From NCBI GenBank assembly GCA_019637155.1, contig JAHBWE010000004.1, positions 186,001-250,000 on the forward strand: 64,000 bases of DNA, in the 5' to 3' direction. Shown in pieces: positions 35,780 through 43,114 of the stretch. The stretch comes from Labilithrix sp. Lineage in GTDB: Bacteria > Myxococcota_A > Polyangia > Polyangiales > Polyangiaceae. The notes beneath the pieces are model-generated. The model saw only the letters and a list, made by a program, of their open reading frames with translations. It did no database searches and was not told where the DNA came from. Within the stretch, counting starts at the first letter, position 1. Every line of letters starts with the position of its first letter. A program made the position numbers and the translations under genes.

Positions 35780-37296
35780 CAGCCCCCCGGCGGAAGCTGC
35801 GGCGTGCCTTGCGGCGGCGGCTCCGGCGGCGTGACCTGCGAGAGCGCGAACATGCCGAGCGGCTCGAGCTTGAGGTCGACCGGCTTCTCCTCGAGCGCGT
35901 GCGCGATCGCGTCGGCGACGATCGGCTCCCACGCTTGCGCCTCGAGGAGCGCGGCCTCGAGCGGCGAGAACGCGCTCTCCTCGACCGCGATCGCGCGCGC
36001 GCCGGTGTCGATGAAGAGCACCTGCGACGCCGCCGCCCCGAGCGCGCGATAGAGGACCTCCGGCGCGACCGCGGGCGTGACGTCGTAGCCGGCGGGGATG
36101 AAGAGGTTCGGGTGGAACTCGACGAAGAACGTGCCGAGCGGGATCGCCTCGATGCCCTGGTTCGAGCGGAGGAAGGCGCCCTTCTCCGTGAGCGCGATCT
36201 GGGTGCGGAGGATGGTCTGGTGCGGGAGCGCGTACGCGATGCGGCGGAGGAGGGAGAGCTGCGCGGGCGGGATCCACGTCGCGGTCACGTTCTTCCACGG
36301 GGAGGGGGAGGGGACGACGCGGAGCGGGACGCGCACCGGCTCGGGGAGCTTCGTCGCGATCGCCTTGAGCGCGTCGGCGCCTTGTTCGTTGCGGAGCTCC
36401 ACGCGCGCGAAGGCGCGGAGGTCGCCCATCTGCGGCATCTTCTCGAGCGTCCACGGCTCGTCGCCGCGGCCGCGGAGGAGGACGAGGCCGTGCGGGTCGA
36501 ACACGGGGCACGCGCGGAGCGCGACGGGGTGGCGATAGCCCATCTCGACCGCGACGCCGGGGCCGGCGGGGAGGAACGTCGTGAGGCCGGGCGTCTTCGC
36601 CATCAGCGCGCGCATGCGCTTCGGCAGCTCGGGGACGCGCATGACGTAGCGGCGCACCGGCCCCTCGTCGAACGCGCTCTCCGGCGGCCACTCGCCGACC
36701 GCGACCTCGCCCTCGACGCGGGAGCGCACGAAGTAGTGGATGAGCGCGGGGCCGAGCCCTTGCTCGGCGACGATGAAGCGCGGGCCGTTGTCCTCGATCG
36801 TCGAAGGATCGACGTGCGGCATGAGGCGGAGGAGGAGCGACTTGAGGCCGACCGTCTTGTCGACGCCGTAAACCTGCGTGAAGCGATCGTGGTAGAGGAC
36901 GAGCGCGGCGTCGGTGGAGATGAGCTGCGTCGCGTCGTAGCCGAAGGGCGCGGCCGCGTCGCGGTACTGCACGAAGTGGCGGCTCGTGCCGGTGAAGGTG
37001 AAGCCGCCGACGAGGCGCGCGGTCTCGGAGACGCGGTCCATGCGGTCGCTCGACTCCGCCGCGAACGTGAGCGTGATCTCCTTCGTCCCCAGCTTCGACT
37101 GGACGATCTCGATCACGAGCGAGGACATCAGGTCCTCGAGCGAGTGCTCGCGCGTGTACACGCTGAGCCACGCGACGAGGCGATCGAGGGAGGGGAGGAG
37201 GACGAGCCCCTTGGCGCCGAGCGCGACGCCCTTGCCCTCGAGGCCGAGGCCCGGCGTCCGGAGACGGGTCTGATGGAGCGCGATGCGTTCGAGCAT
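35779..37296 (-). CDS. Unknown protein, first gene of a two-gene operon
   Basis: The protein has 505 residues and no signal peptide. The first ~120 residues look like an alpha/beta domain (LSVYTREHSLEDLMSSLVIE). The middle contains GEWPPESAFDEGPVRRYVMR and PKRMRALMAKTPGLTTFLPA. The C-terminal ~130 residues include FFVEFHPNLFIPAGYDVTP and a Pro-rich tail. It does not match a family I can name. It might be one component of a multi-gene ternary system of the kind described for MoxR/vWA loci, but no partner gene is present. It is coupled to the next gene by TGATG. Confidence 0.65.
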   Translation of the reverse strand: MLERIALHQTRLRTPGLGLEGKGVALGAKGLVLLPSLDRLVAWLSVYTREHSLEDLMSSLVIEIVQSKLGTKEITLTFAAESSDRMDRVSETARLVGGFTFTGTSRHFVQYRDAAAPFGYDATQLISTDAALVLYHDRFTQVYGVDKTVGLKSLLLRLMPHVDPSTIEDNGPRFIVAEQGLGPALIHYFVRSRVEGEVAVGEWPPESAFDEGPVRRYVMRVPELPKRMRALMAKTPGLTTFLPAGPGVAVEMGYRHPVALRACPVFDPHGLVLLRGRGDEPWTLEKMPQMGDLRAFARVELRNEQGADALKAIATKLPEPVRVPLRVVPSPSPWKNVTATWIPPAQLSLLRRIAYALPHQTILRTQIALTEKGAFLRSNQGIEAIPLGTFFVEFHPNLFIPAGYDVTPAVAPEVLYRALGAAASQVLFIDTGARAIAVEESAFSPLEAALLEAQAWEPIVADAIAHALEEKPVDLKLEPLGMFALSQVTPPEPPPQGTPQLPPGG

Positions 37297-37374
37297 CCGA
37301 AGGTCCCGAGAATACGCTCGTCGCTGGTCGCTGACCACCTTGCCGCGCCGTCGCAACGCGGGCATAGCGCGGCG

Positions 37375-39465
37375 ATGCGTTCCGCCGCTCTCCTCGCTTC
37401 GCTGGGCATCGCCGGTCTCTTCCTCGCGTGTGGGAACGATCCGCCGCCGGCGGTGCCGCAGCCGCCGCCGGTCGTGCAGATGCCGCCGGAGAACATCTCC
37501 GGCCAGCCGCCCGCGCCCACCGGCGTCGACAAGACGGCGATCGATCCGAACACGGCGCCGTGTGACGACTTCTACCAGTACGCCTGCGGCGGCTGGACCA
37601 AGGCGACGCAGATCCCGGCCGACGAGTCCTCGTGGAGCCGGAGCTTCAGCGTCATCCACGAGCGCAACGAGGAGATCCTCCATCAGATCCTCGAGGCGTA
37701 CGCGAAGGGCGAGAAGCAGGACGAGCCGTACGCGAAGGCGCTCGGCGACTTCTACGGCTCGTGCATGGACGAAGCCGCGATCGAGGCGGCGCGCCTCTCG
37801 CCGCTCGACCCGTGGCTGAAGGCGATCGACGGCGTGAAGGACGCCGCCTCGCTCACGAAGCTGCTCGGGCGGTTCCAGTCCGAGCTCGGCACCGGCGTCG
37901 TGTTCGACATGCAGGCGGCGCAGGACTTCTCCGACGCGACGCAGGTCCTCGGTCTCTTCTGGCAGTCCGGCCTCGGCATGCCGGAGAAGGAGTACTACAC
38001 CGTCAACGAGGGCAAGATGGCGGAGCTCCGTACGAAGTACGAGGCTCACGTCGGCGCGATGTTCGCGCTCGCGGGCGAGCCCGAGGCGAAGGCGAAGGCG
38101 AACGCGACGAAGGTGCTCGCGATCGAGAAGCAGCTCGCCGACGCGTGGATGTCGAAGGAGGAGCGGCGCGAGCCGAAGAAGATCGCGCACCGCGCGACGA
38201 AGGCGGAGCTCGCGAAGACGGCGCCCGGCATCCAGTGGGACGCGTGGCTCGACGGCGCGAAGGCGAAGAACGTCGCCGTCTTCAACGTCAGTCAGCCCGA
38301 GTTCCTGAAGGCCGTCGGCGCGATGCTCGGCGGGAAGGTCGCGGTCGCCGACTGGAAGACGTACCTCCGCTGGCACGTGCTCCGGATCCACGGCAACGAG
38401 CTCTCGAAGAAGTTCGTCGACGAGAAGTTCAAGTGGCGGCAGGCGCTCACCGGCGCCGACAAGCTGCCGGAGCGCTGGAAGCGCTGCGTGCGCACGGTCG
38501 ACGCGTCGATGGGCGAGGCGCTCGCGCAGCCCTTCGTGAAGCAGACGCTCGGGAGCGAGGGCAAGGCGAACGTCGTCGCGATGGTGCAGGTGATCGAGAA
38601 GGCGATGCACGCCAACATCGAGACGATCGCCTGGATGGACGACGCCACGCGCAAGGCCGCCTTCACGAAGCTCGGGAAGATCGCGAACAAGATCGCTTAT
38701 CCCGACAAGTGGCGCGACTATTCCAAATTGGAAATCACGCGCAAGAGCTACGTCGAGAATTCGCAGAAGGCGTCGGCGTTCGAATATGCCCGCCAGGTCG
38801 CGAAGATCGGCAAACCGGTCGACCGCGCGGAGTGGCAAATGAGCCCGCCGACCGTGAATGCCTATTACGATCCGCAGCTCAACGAGATGGTGTTCCCCGC
38901 CGGCATCCTCCAGCCGCCGTTCTATTCGAACTCCCTCCCGCGCCCGACCAACTACGGCGGCATCGGCATGGTCATGGGCCACGAGCTCACGCACGGCTTC
39001 GACGACGAAGGCCGCCAGTACGACGCGGAGGGCAACCTGAAGGACTGGTGGGCGCCGAACGTGAACACGGAGTTCGTGCGCCGCGCCTCCTGCGTGAAGA
39101 AGCAGTTCGACGACTACACGGTGCTGAACGACGTCCACGTCAACGGCGCGCTCACGCTCGGCGAGAACATCGCCGACCTCGGCGGCATCAAGCTCGCGTA
39201 CAAGGCGCTGATGTCGCTCCCGCCCGCGCCGCCGGGCGGCAAGCCCGAATTCACCCCGCAGCAGGAGCTCTTCCTCGGCTTCGCGCAGAGCTGGTGCTCC
39301 AAGATGCGCGACGAGCAGCTCCTCACGCTCGTGAAGACGAACCCGCACTCGCCGCCGATGTTCCGCGTCAACGGCCCGCTCTCGAACCTCCCCGAGTTCG
39401 CGCAGGCGTTCTCGTGCAAGGCCGACGCGAAGATGGTGCGGAAGGACCGCTGCGAGGTCTGGTGA
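37375..39465 (+). CDS. M13 family metallopeptidase (neprilysin/PepO-like), lipoprotein
   Basis: The protein has 696 residues. The signal ends in the lipobox FLAC, followed by a Pro-rich linker. The N-terminal M13 motif CDDFYQYACGGW is present. The zinc site is HELTH in VMGHELTHGFDDEGRQYD, with the third ligand Glu in GENIADLGGIK. NAYYDPQLNEMVFPAGIL, the substrate-binding motif, is intact. The C-terminus ends CEVW, the usual M13 ending (CxxW). It should be an active oligopeptidase facing the periplasm or cell surface. It is divergent from the two-gene operon and converges with bufC. Confidence 0.93.
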   Translation: MRSAALLASLGIAGLFLACGNDPPPAVPQPPPVVQMPPENISGQPPAPTGVDKTAIDPNTAPCDDFYQYACGGWTKATQIPADESSWSRSFSVIHERNEEILHQILEAYAKGEKQDEPYAKALGDFYGSCMDEAAIEAARLSPLDPWLKAIDGVKDAASLTKLLGRFQSELGTGVVFDMQAAQDFSDATQVLGLFWQSGLGMPEKEYYTVNEGKMAELRTKYEAHVGAMFALAGEPEAKAKANATKVLAIEKQLADAWMSKEERREPKKIAHRATKAELAKTAPGIQWDAWLDGAKAKNVAVFNVSQPEFLKAVGAMLGGKVAVADWKTYLRWHVLRIHGNELSKKFVDEKFKWRQALTGADKLPERWKRCVRTVDASMGEALAQPFVKQTLGSEGKANVVAMVQVIEKAMHANIETIAWMDDATRKAAFTKLGKIANKIAYPDKWRDYSKLEITRKSYVENSQKASAFEYARQVAKIGKPVDRAEWQMSPPTVNAYYDPQLNEMVFPAGILQPPFYSNSLPRPTNYGGIGMVMGHELTHGFDDEGRQYDAEGNLKDWWAPNVNTEFVRRASCVKKQFDDYTVLNDVHVNGALTLGENIADLGGIKLAYKALMSLPPAPPGGKPEFTPQQELFLGFAQSWCSKMRDEQLLTLVKTNPHSPPMFRVNGPLSNLPEFAQAFSCKADAKMVRKDRCEVW

Positions 39466-39474
39466 GCTGACGCT

Positions 39475-40257
39475 TCAGCGTCGCGCGACGGCGGAGAAGA
39501 ACCCCTCCGCCGTCCACTGCCGGAACCACGCGCCGACGTCGGCCGCCTCGCCGGCGTCCACCTCGAACGCCTCTTCGAGCGAGGCGCCGCGGGCGAGGGG
39601 GGCGAGGAGCGCGTACTGACCGCGCGAGAGCGGCATCCGCCAGATCTTCATGCCGGCGCGATAGACCGCGAGCCACGAGGGCTCGGGCGCCGGCGGCGCG
39701 GGCGCCGCGTCGGCGTGGAACGCCTTGTAGTAGGCGTCGGCGGGGTAGTCGAAGGCGTGGAGCCGCAGGCTCGGCGCGGCGACGAGCGTGACGCTCCCCC
39801 ACTCCGCGGGATCGAGCGCCGCGAGCGCGTCCGGCGCCATCTTCGGCGCCTCGGCGGAGTGGATCGCCTCGACGATCGACCACTCCAGCGCGGCGAGGTC
39901 CGCCGCGAACGCCTCGCCCCGCGTCTTCAGGAACGCGCTCATGTGGCGCCCGAACACGTTGAGGCTGAACGCGGTCGACGGATGCGCCTCGACGTACGCG
40001 CGGCACGTCTCCTCCGCGCGCTCCTGGCCGAGGGCGAAGAACACCGCGGGGTAGTCGTCCTCGAGGCACTCGAGCAGCCGCGCGACGTAGGCATACCGGT
40101 AGACGTGGAGCCGATCGCGTGGCGACTGCTTCGCGCTCGCGGTGACGCGGGCCTCGACGTCGGGCGCCTCCTCCCGCGCGACGATCGCGCGGACGAGCCA
40201 CTCCTCCGTCTCGCGGAGCGATCGGTCTTCCGATCGCGTCTTAGGCCGGTCGCTCAC
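39475..40257 (-). CDS. bufC: HvfC/BufC-type partner protein (DUF2063)
   Basis: The protein has 260 residues. Its N-terminal region matches DUF2063 (RDRLHVYRYAYVARLLECLE, DDYPAVFFALGQ), the family found beside MNIO enzymes. The C-terminal ~80 residues resemble a small winged-helix-like extension. In characterised bufferin systems such proteins deliver or recognise the precursor for the MNIO enzyme. The GTG start overlaps the MNIO stop by 4 nt (GTGA), so expression is coupled. It converges with the M13 peptidase gene. Confidence 0.85.
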   Translation of the reverse strand: MSDRPKTRSEDRSLRETEEWLVRAIVAREEAPDVEARVTASAKQSPRDRLHVYRYAYVARLLECLEDDYPAVFFALGQERAEETCRAYVEAHPSTAFSLNVFGRHMSAFLKTRGEAFAADLAALEWSIVEAIHSAEAPKMAPDALAALDPAEWGSVTLVAAPSLRLHAFDYPADAYYKAFHADAAPAPPAPEPSWLAVYRAGMKIWRMPLSRGQYALLAPLARGASLEEAFEVDAGEAADVGAWFRQWTAEGFFSAVARR

Positions 40258-41069
40258 GTCATCGTCTCCGCGCGCTTCGCGTCGGCGAAGACGACCTCGA
40301 AGGCGGGGATCTCCGCGTCCCACTCGAGCAGCACCGACGCGTCCGTGCGCGGGCGCACCTTCTTGAAGAGGTCCCAGACCGGATCGGGCACCGGCCCGAT
40401 GTGCGAGTCGACGATGTGCGTGCCGTGATCGGTGTGCCCCGCGAGGTGGAGCTGCACGACGCGGTCCCACGGGATCGCGTCGAGGTACACGTCCGCGTCG
40501 TAGCCGTGGTTTTGCGAGCTCACGTAGACGTTGTTCACGTCGAGGAGGAGCGCGCAATCTGCCTCCTTCGCCACCGCGGTGAGGAACTCCCACTCGGTCA
40601 GCTCCGCCCCCGCGAGCTCGAGGTAGCTCGACGGGTTCTCGAGCGCGAGCGGCGCGTCGAGGAAGTCCTGCACCTCCCGCACGCGCGCGACGACGTGGCG
40701 GAGCGCCTCCTCGGTGAAGGGGATCGGCAAGAGGTCGTGCGTGTTCTTCCCGCTCACGCCCGTGAAGCAGAGGTGATCGGAGACCCACCGCGCCCGCGTC
40801 CGCTGCTTCAGCGCGCGGAGCTCGGTGAGGTACGCGCGGTCGAGCGGATCGGCCGAGCCGATCGAGAGCGACACGCCGTGCATCGCGATCGGGTAACGCT
40901 CCGCGATCTGGTCGAGGATCGCGAGCGGCCGCCCCGCCGTGAGCATGTAGTTCTCACTCAGGATCTCGAACCAGTCGACCGGCGGCGCGTGCTCGAGGAT
41001 ATGTGCATAATGCACGGTCCTGAGACCGATCCCGGTCCCCAGCGCCGGCAAGCCGAAGCGGTTTTTCAT
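40254..41069 (-). CDS. bufB: MNIO family multinuclear iron oxidase (BufB-like, DUF692)
   Basis: The protein has 271 residues. MNIO enzymes use two or three iron ions and O2 to modify Cys residues of ribosomal peptides. The metal-ligand motifs are all visible: MHGVSLSIGSADPLD, SDHLCFTGV, LENPSSYLELAG, LLDVNNVYVSSQNHG, HLAGHTDHGTH and LLEWDAEIP. The ATG at 41069 starts KNRFGLPALGTGIGLR, the normal N-terminus. It lies between the precursor gene, with a hairpin terminator between, and the overlapping bufC. By homology it likely converts precursor Cys residues to thiooxazole-type groups for copper binding. Confidence 0.9.
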   Translation of the reverse strand: MKNRFGLPALGTGIGLRTVHYAHILEHAPPVDWFEILSENYMLTAGRPLAILDQIAERYPIAMHGVSLSIGSADPLDRAYLTELRALKQRTRARWVSDHLCFTGVSGKNTHDLLPIPFTEEALRHVVARVREVQDFLDAPLALENPSSYLELAGAELTEWEFLTAVAKEADCALLLDVNNVYVSSQNHGYDADVYLDAIPWDRVVQLHLAGHTDHGTHIVDSHIGPVPDPVWDLFKKVRPRTDASVLLEWDAEIPAFEVVFADAKRAETMT

Positions 41070-41092
41070 CGAGGTACTGCGAAAACAACGAA

Positions 41093-41121
41093 GAGCGCGA
41101 GACCCGCCGGGCCTCGCGCTC
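41093..41121 (-). terminator. Terminator/attenuator between precursor and MNIO genes
   Basis: On the minus strand GAGCGCGAG and CTCGCGCTC arms (41113-41121 and 41093-41101) form a perfect 9-bp stem with an inner CCC/GGG pairing. They are followed by TTCGTTGTTTTC, a U-rich tail. It lies 12 bp after the precursor stop and 23 bp before the enzyme start. Partial readthrough would give more precursor than enzyme. Confidence 0.7.
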
Positions 41122-41133
41122 CCCGGCACGAGC

Positions 41134-41421
41134 TCAGGCCGTCTTGCAGCCGCCCTTACCCTTGCACTCGTTCTGGCCCTTGCAGGCGTTCGTGTCGGTC
41201 TTGCAGCCGCCCTGGCCCTTGCACTCGTTCTGGCCCTTGCACGCGTGCTTCGCGGCGTCGGCCGGCGCGCCTTCCGTCGTGCTCGGCGTCGTCGTCGCGC
41301 CAGCGCCGTCGCCGGTGCCTTCCGGCGCGTTGGCCGGCTTGTCGCCGCCACCACACGCCACGAGGCCTCCGAGGATACCGGCGGCAGCAGCAGCGATGAG
41401 GGCGTTCTTCTTGGCGTTCAT
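41134..41421 (-). CDS. bufA: Bufferin-like Cys-rich precursor peptide, predicted lipoprotein
   Basis: The protein has 95 residues. The signal NALIAAAAAGILGGLVAC gives a lipobox with Cys23. A Gly/Thr/Pro linker follows. The C-terminal core has six evenly spaced Cys (61, 67, 73, 80, 86, 92) in two near-identical units, CKGQNECKGQGGCK and CKGQNECKGKGGCK. This is the BufA2-type core (CKGxNxCKGxGGC) modified by MNIO enzymes in copper-chelating bufferins. Known bufferins are mostly periplasmic with a simple signal peptide, so a lipidated precursor is unusual. The strong ribosome site AAGGAGAG fits high expression. Confidence 0.85.
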   Translation of the reverse strand: MNAKKNALIAAAAAGILGGLVACGGGDKPANAPEGTGDGAGATTTPSTTEGAPADAAKHACKGQNECKGQGGCKTDTNACKGQNECKGKGGCKTA

Positions 41422-41427
41422 GAATGT

Positions 41428-41435
41428 CTCTCCTT
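41428..41435 (-). promoter_or_regulatory. Strong ribosome binding site of the precursor gene
   Basis: On the minus strand AAGGAGAG lies 6 nt upstream of the bufA ATG. It is a near-perfect anti-16S match and much stronger than most sites in the window, which fits an abundantly made peptide. The 90 bp further upstream have no clear -10/-35 pair that I can point to. Confidence 0.6.
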
Positions 41436-41627
41436 AATAGCGTCCGAGCGACGCTGGAGCGCCGCGGCGCCGAACGTACGCCAGGTCGAGGGGCTTGGTT
41501 GCATTTCAGACGAACGGGGGCCGTGCTCCTCCGTCATGACGGACGTCTCGCCGCCACGCCGCCGTAGAGCGCGATCGGGAGTCGCGTCTTGATCGGATCG
41601 TTGCGCTCCGGAAAGCGAAGTGGAGGA

Positions 41628-42112
41628 GGTCGGCTACGCTGACCGGGCCCCTGCAGTTCGCGTGGGGCACTTCGGAAGCGAAGTGGAGAGGGTCGGCTGC
41701 GCTGACCGGGCCCCTGCAGTTCGCGCGTGGGTCGGCTGCGCTGACCGGGCCCCTGCAGTTCGCGTGGGTCGGCTGCGCTGACCGGGCCCCTGCAGTTCGC
41801 GTGGGCACTCCGGAAGCGAAGTGGAGAGGGTCGGCTGCGCTGACCGGGCCCCTGCAGTTCGCGTGGGGCACTCCGGAAGCGAAGTGGGCTGCGCTGACCG
41901 GGCCCCTGCAGTTCGCGTGGGGCACTCCGGAAGCGAAGTGGAGAGGGTCGGCTGCGCTCACCGGGTGCCTCCAGTTCGCGTAGTGCGCTCGGGAAGCGAA
42001 GTGGAGGGGGTCGGCTGCGCTCACCGGGTGCCTCCAGTTCGCGTAGTGCGCTCGGGAAGCGAAGTGGAGGGGGTCGGCTGCGCTGACCGGGTGCCTCCAC
42101 TTCGCATCCCGC
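41628..42112. repeat. Minisatellite of nine ~62-bp units (some truncated)
   Basis: The unit runs GGTCGGCTGCGCTGACCGGG, then CCCCTGCAGTTCGCGTGGGG, then CACTCCGGAAGCGAAGTGGA. Unit starts lie near 41628, 41690, 41729, 41767, 41829, 41888, 41946, 42009 and 42072. Most are 62-63 bp; units 2 and 3 are cut to 38-39 bp and unit 5 to about 59. Units 7-9 form a variant class (CTCACCGGGTGCCTCCAG). Reading frames through it encode repeated His/Pro/Arg peptides on the minus strand but look non-coding. The 710-bp gap from bufA to the Uma2 gene holds nothing else. Confidence 0.85.
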
Positions 42113-42131
42113 GATGTCCGGGGGACAGCTC

Positions 42132-42944
42132 TCAGCCATCGGGCTCGATACCAAGGGCACGCAGGCGGGCAGCGAGCTCCTCCGCTCGTTGCTTCGCGCG
42201 CGCCGCTTCTGCTGTCGCGTCGTCGGCGCGCGCCTTCTCGTCGTCGGCGCGCGCCTTCTCGTCGTCGGCGCGCGCCTTTTCGTCGTCGGCGCGAGCTTCG
42301 CTCTCTTCGGGGGTCGGGAAGAGGCGGCCGTCGAGGTCGGTCCAGCGGAGCCAGTTCTCGCGGCGTCCCTCGAAGGAGCCCATCCAGCGTGTCAGGGCGA
42401 GCCCTTGGGAGACAAAGCGCGCGTCGTCGCGCTCGGTGTAGAGCGCGCCGTCGAGCGAGAAGGTCATCAGCTCCTGCGACTCGAGCTTCCGCAGCGGATC
42501 GAAGACGACGTAGTGCGGAACGCGCATGCGTTCGTAGGCGCGCAACTTGGAGCTCAGCTCGCCTCCCTCTGCGTCCGAGACGATCTCGATGACGATGTCC
42601 GGGACCTTGCCGAGCTCCCAGACGAAGTAGGAACGAACGCGCTCGGGGCCTGTCAGCGCTGGCATCTCGACGTCGAGGCTCACGAGCACGTCCGGCACGA
42701 TGGCAGGGTTCTTCGCCGCGACGAACACACCGACGTTGGCCGCGACGACGAACGGGGTGCCCGGTCTCCAGCCAGCGTAGAGCGGCGTCGTCAAGAGCCG
42801 CATCTGCTTCTCGGAGAGGAAGCTGTCCACGGGCTCACCGTCCTCCGTGATGAGATGACTGACCCGCGGACGCGGCGGGTCCTCCGTCGTCGCCGCCGGT
42901 CGAGACTCCGTTTGCGGTTGCGGAGAGCGTTGCGACATCGACAT
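42132..42944 (-). CDS. Uma2 family (DUF820) restriction-endonuclease-fold protein
   Basis: The protein has 270 residues. The PD-(D/E)XK-like core includes Asp in AIVPDVLVSLDVEMP and the Glu...Lys pair in PDIVIEIVSDAEGGELSSKL, followed by AYERMRVPHYVVFDP. These residues form the nuclease site in the family. Residues ~220-250 contain four near-identical ARADDEK heptads, a coiled coil that varies in length between relatives. Uma2 proteins are widespread in high-copy families of Cyanobacteria and Myxococcota; their biological role is unsettled. The minisatellite begins 20 bp after the stop. Confidence 0.85.
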   Translation of the reverse strand: MSMSQRSPQPQTESRPAATTEDPPRPRVSHLITEDGEPVDSFLSEKQMRLLTTPLYAGWRPGTPFVVAANVGVFVAAKNPAIVPDVLVSLDVEMPALTGPERVRSYFVWELGKVPDIVIEIVSDAEGGELSSKLRAYERMRVPHYVVFDPLRKLESQELMTFSLDGALYTERDDARFVSQGLALTRWMGSFEGRRENWLRWTDLDGRLFPTPEESEARADDEKARADDEKARADDEKARADDATAEAARAKQRAEELAARLRALGIEPDG

Positions 42945-43114
42945 GAAACCTACCTCGCGTCGTTACGGTCGTCACTCGGAGGGTCGGTGCATCCCGCGTA
43001 CCTGGAGCCGCGCTCTATGATCTCGATGCTTTCCGGCTGCTCGCGCCTGGCACGGGCCATTTGGGCCAGGCCAGATGCCAACCCAAACCCGAAGCGCCTG
43101 CGAGCTCCGTTTGA

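Noticed and set aside
34676..37296. Assignment of the two unknown genes to MoxR/vWA ternary systems
   Set aside because: No MoxR ATPase, vWA or propeller partner gene lies beside them and no diagnostic motif is visible, so only a loose resemblance in layout remains.
41628..42112. Possible CRISPR array
   Set aside because: The repeats are contiguous 62-bp units without unique spacers, and no cas genes are nearby.
41534..42160. 208-codon frame through the minisatellite encoding His/Pro/Arg repeats
   Set aside because: The frame stays open only because the unit has no stops; no start or ribosome site supports it, and its start overlaps the Uma2 gene end.
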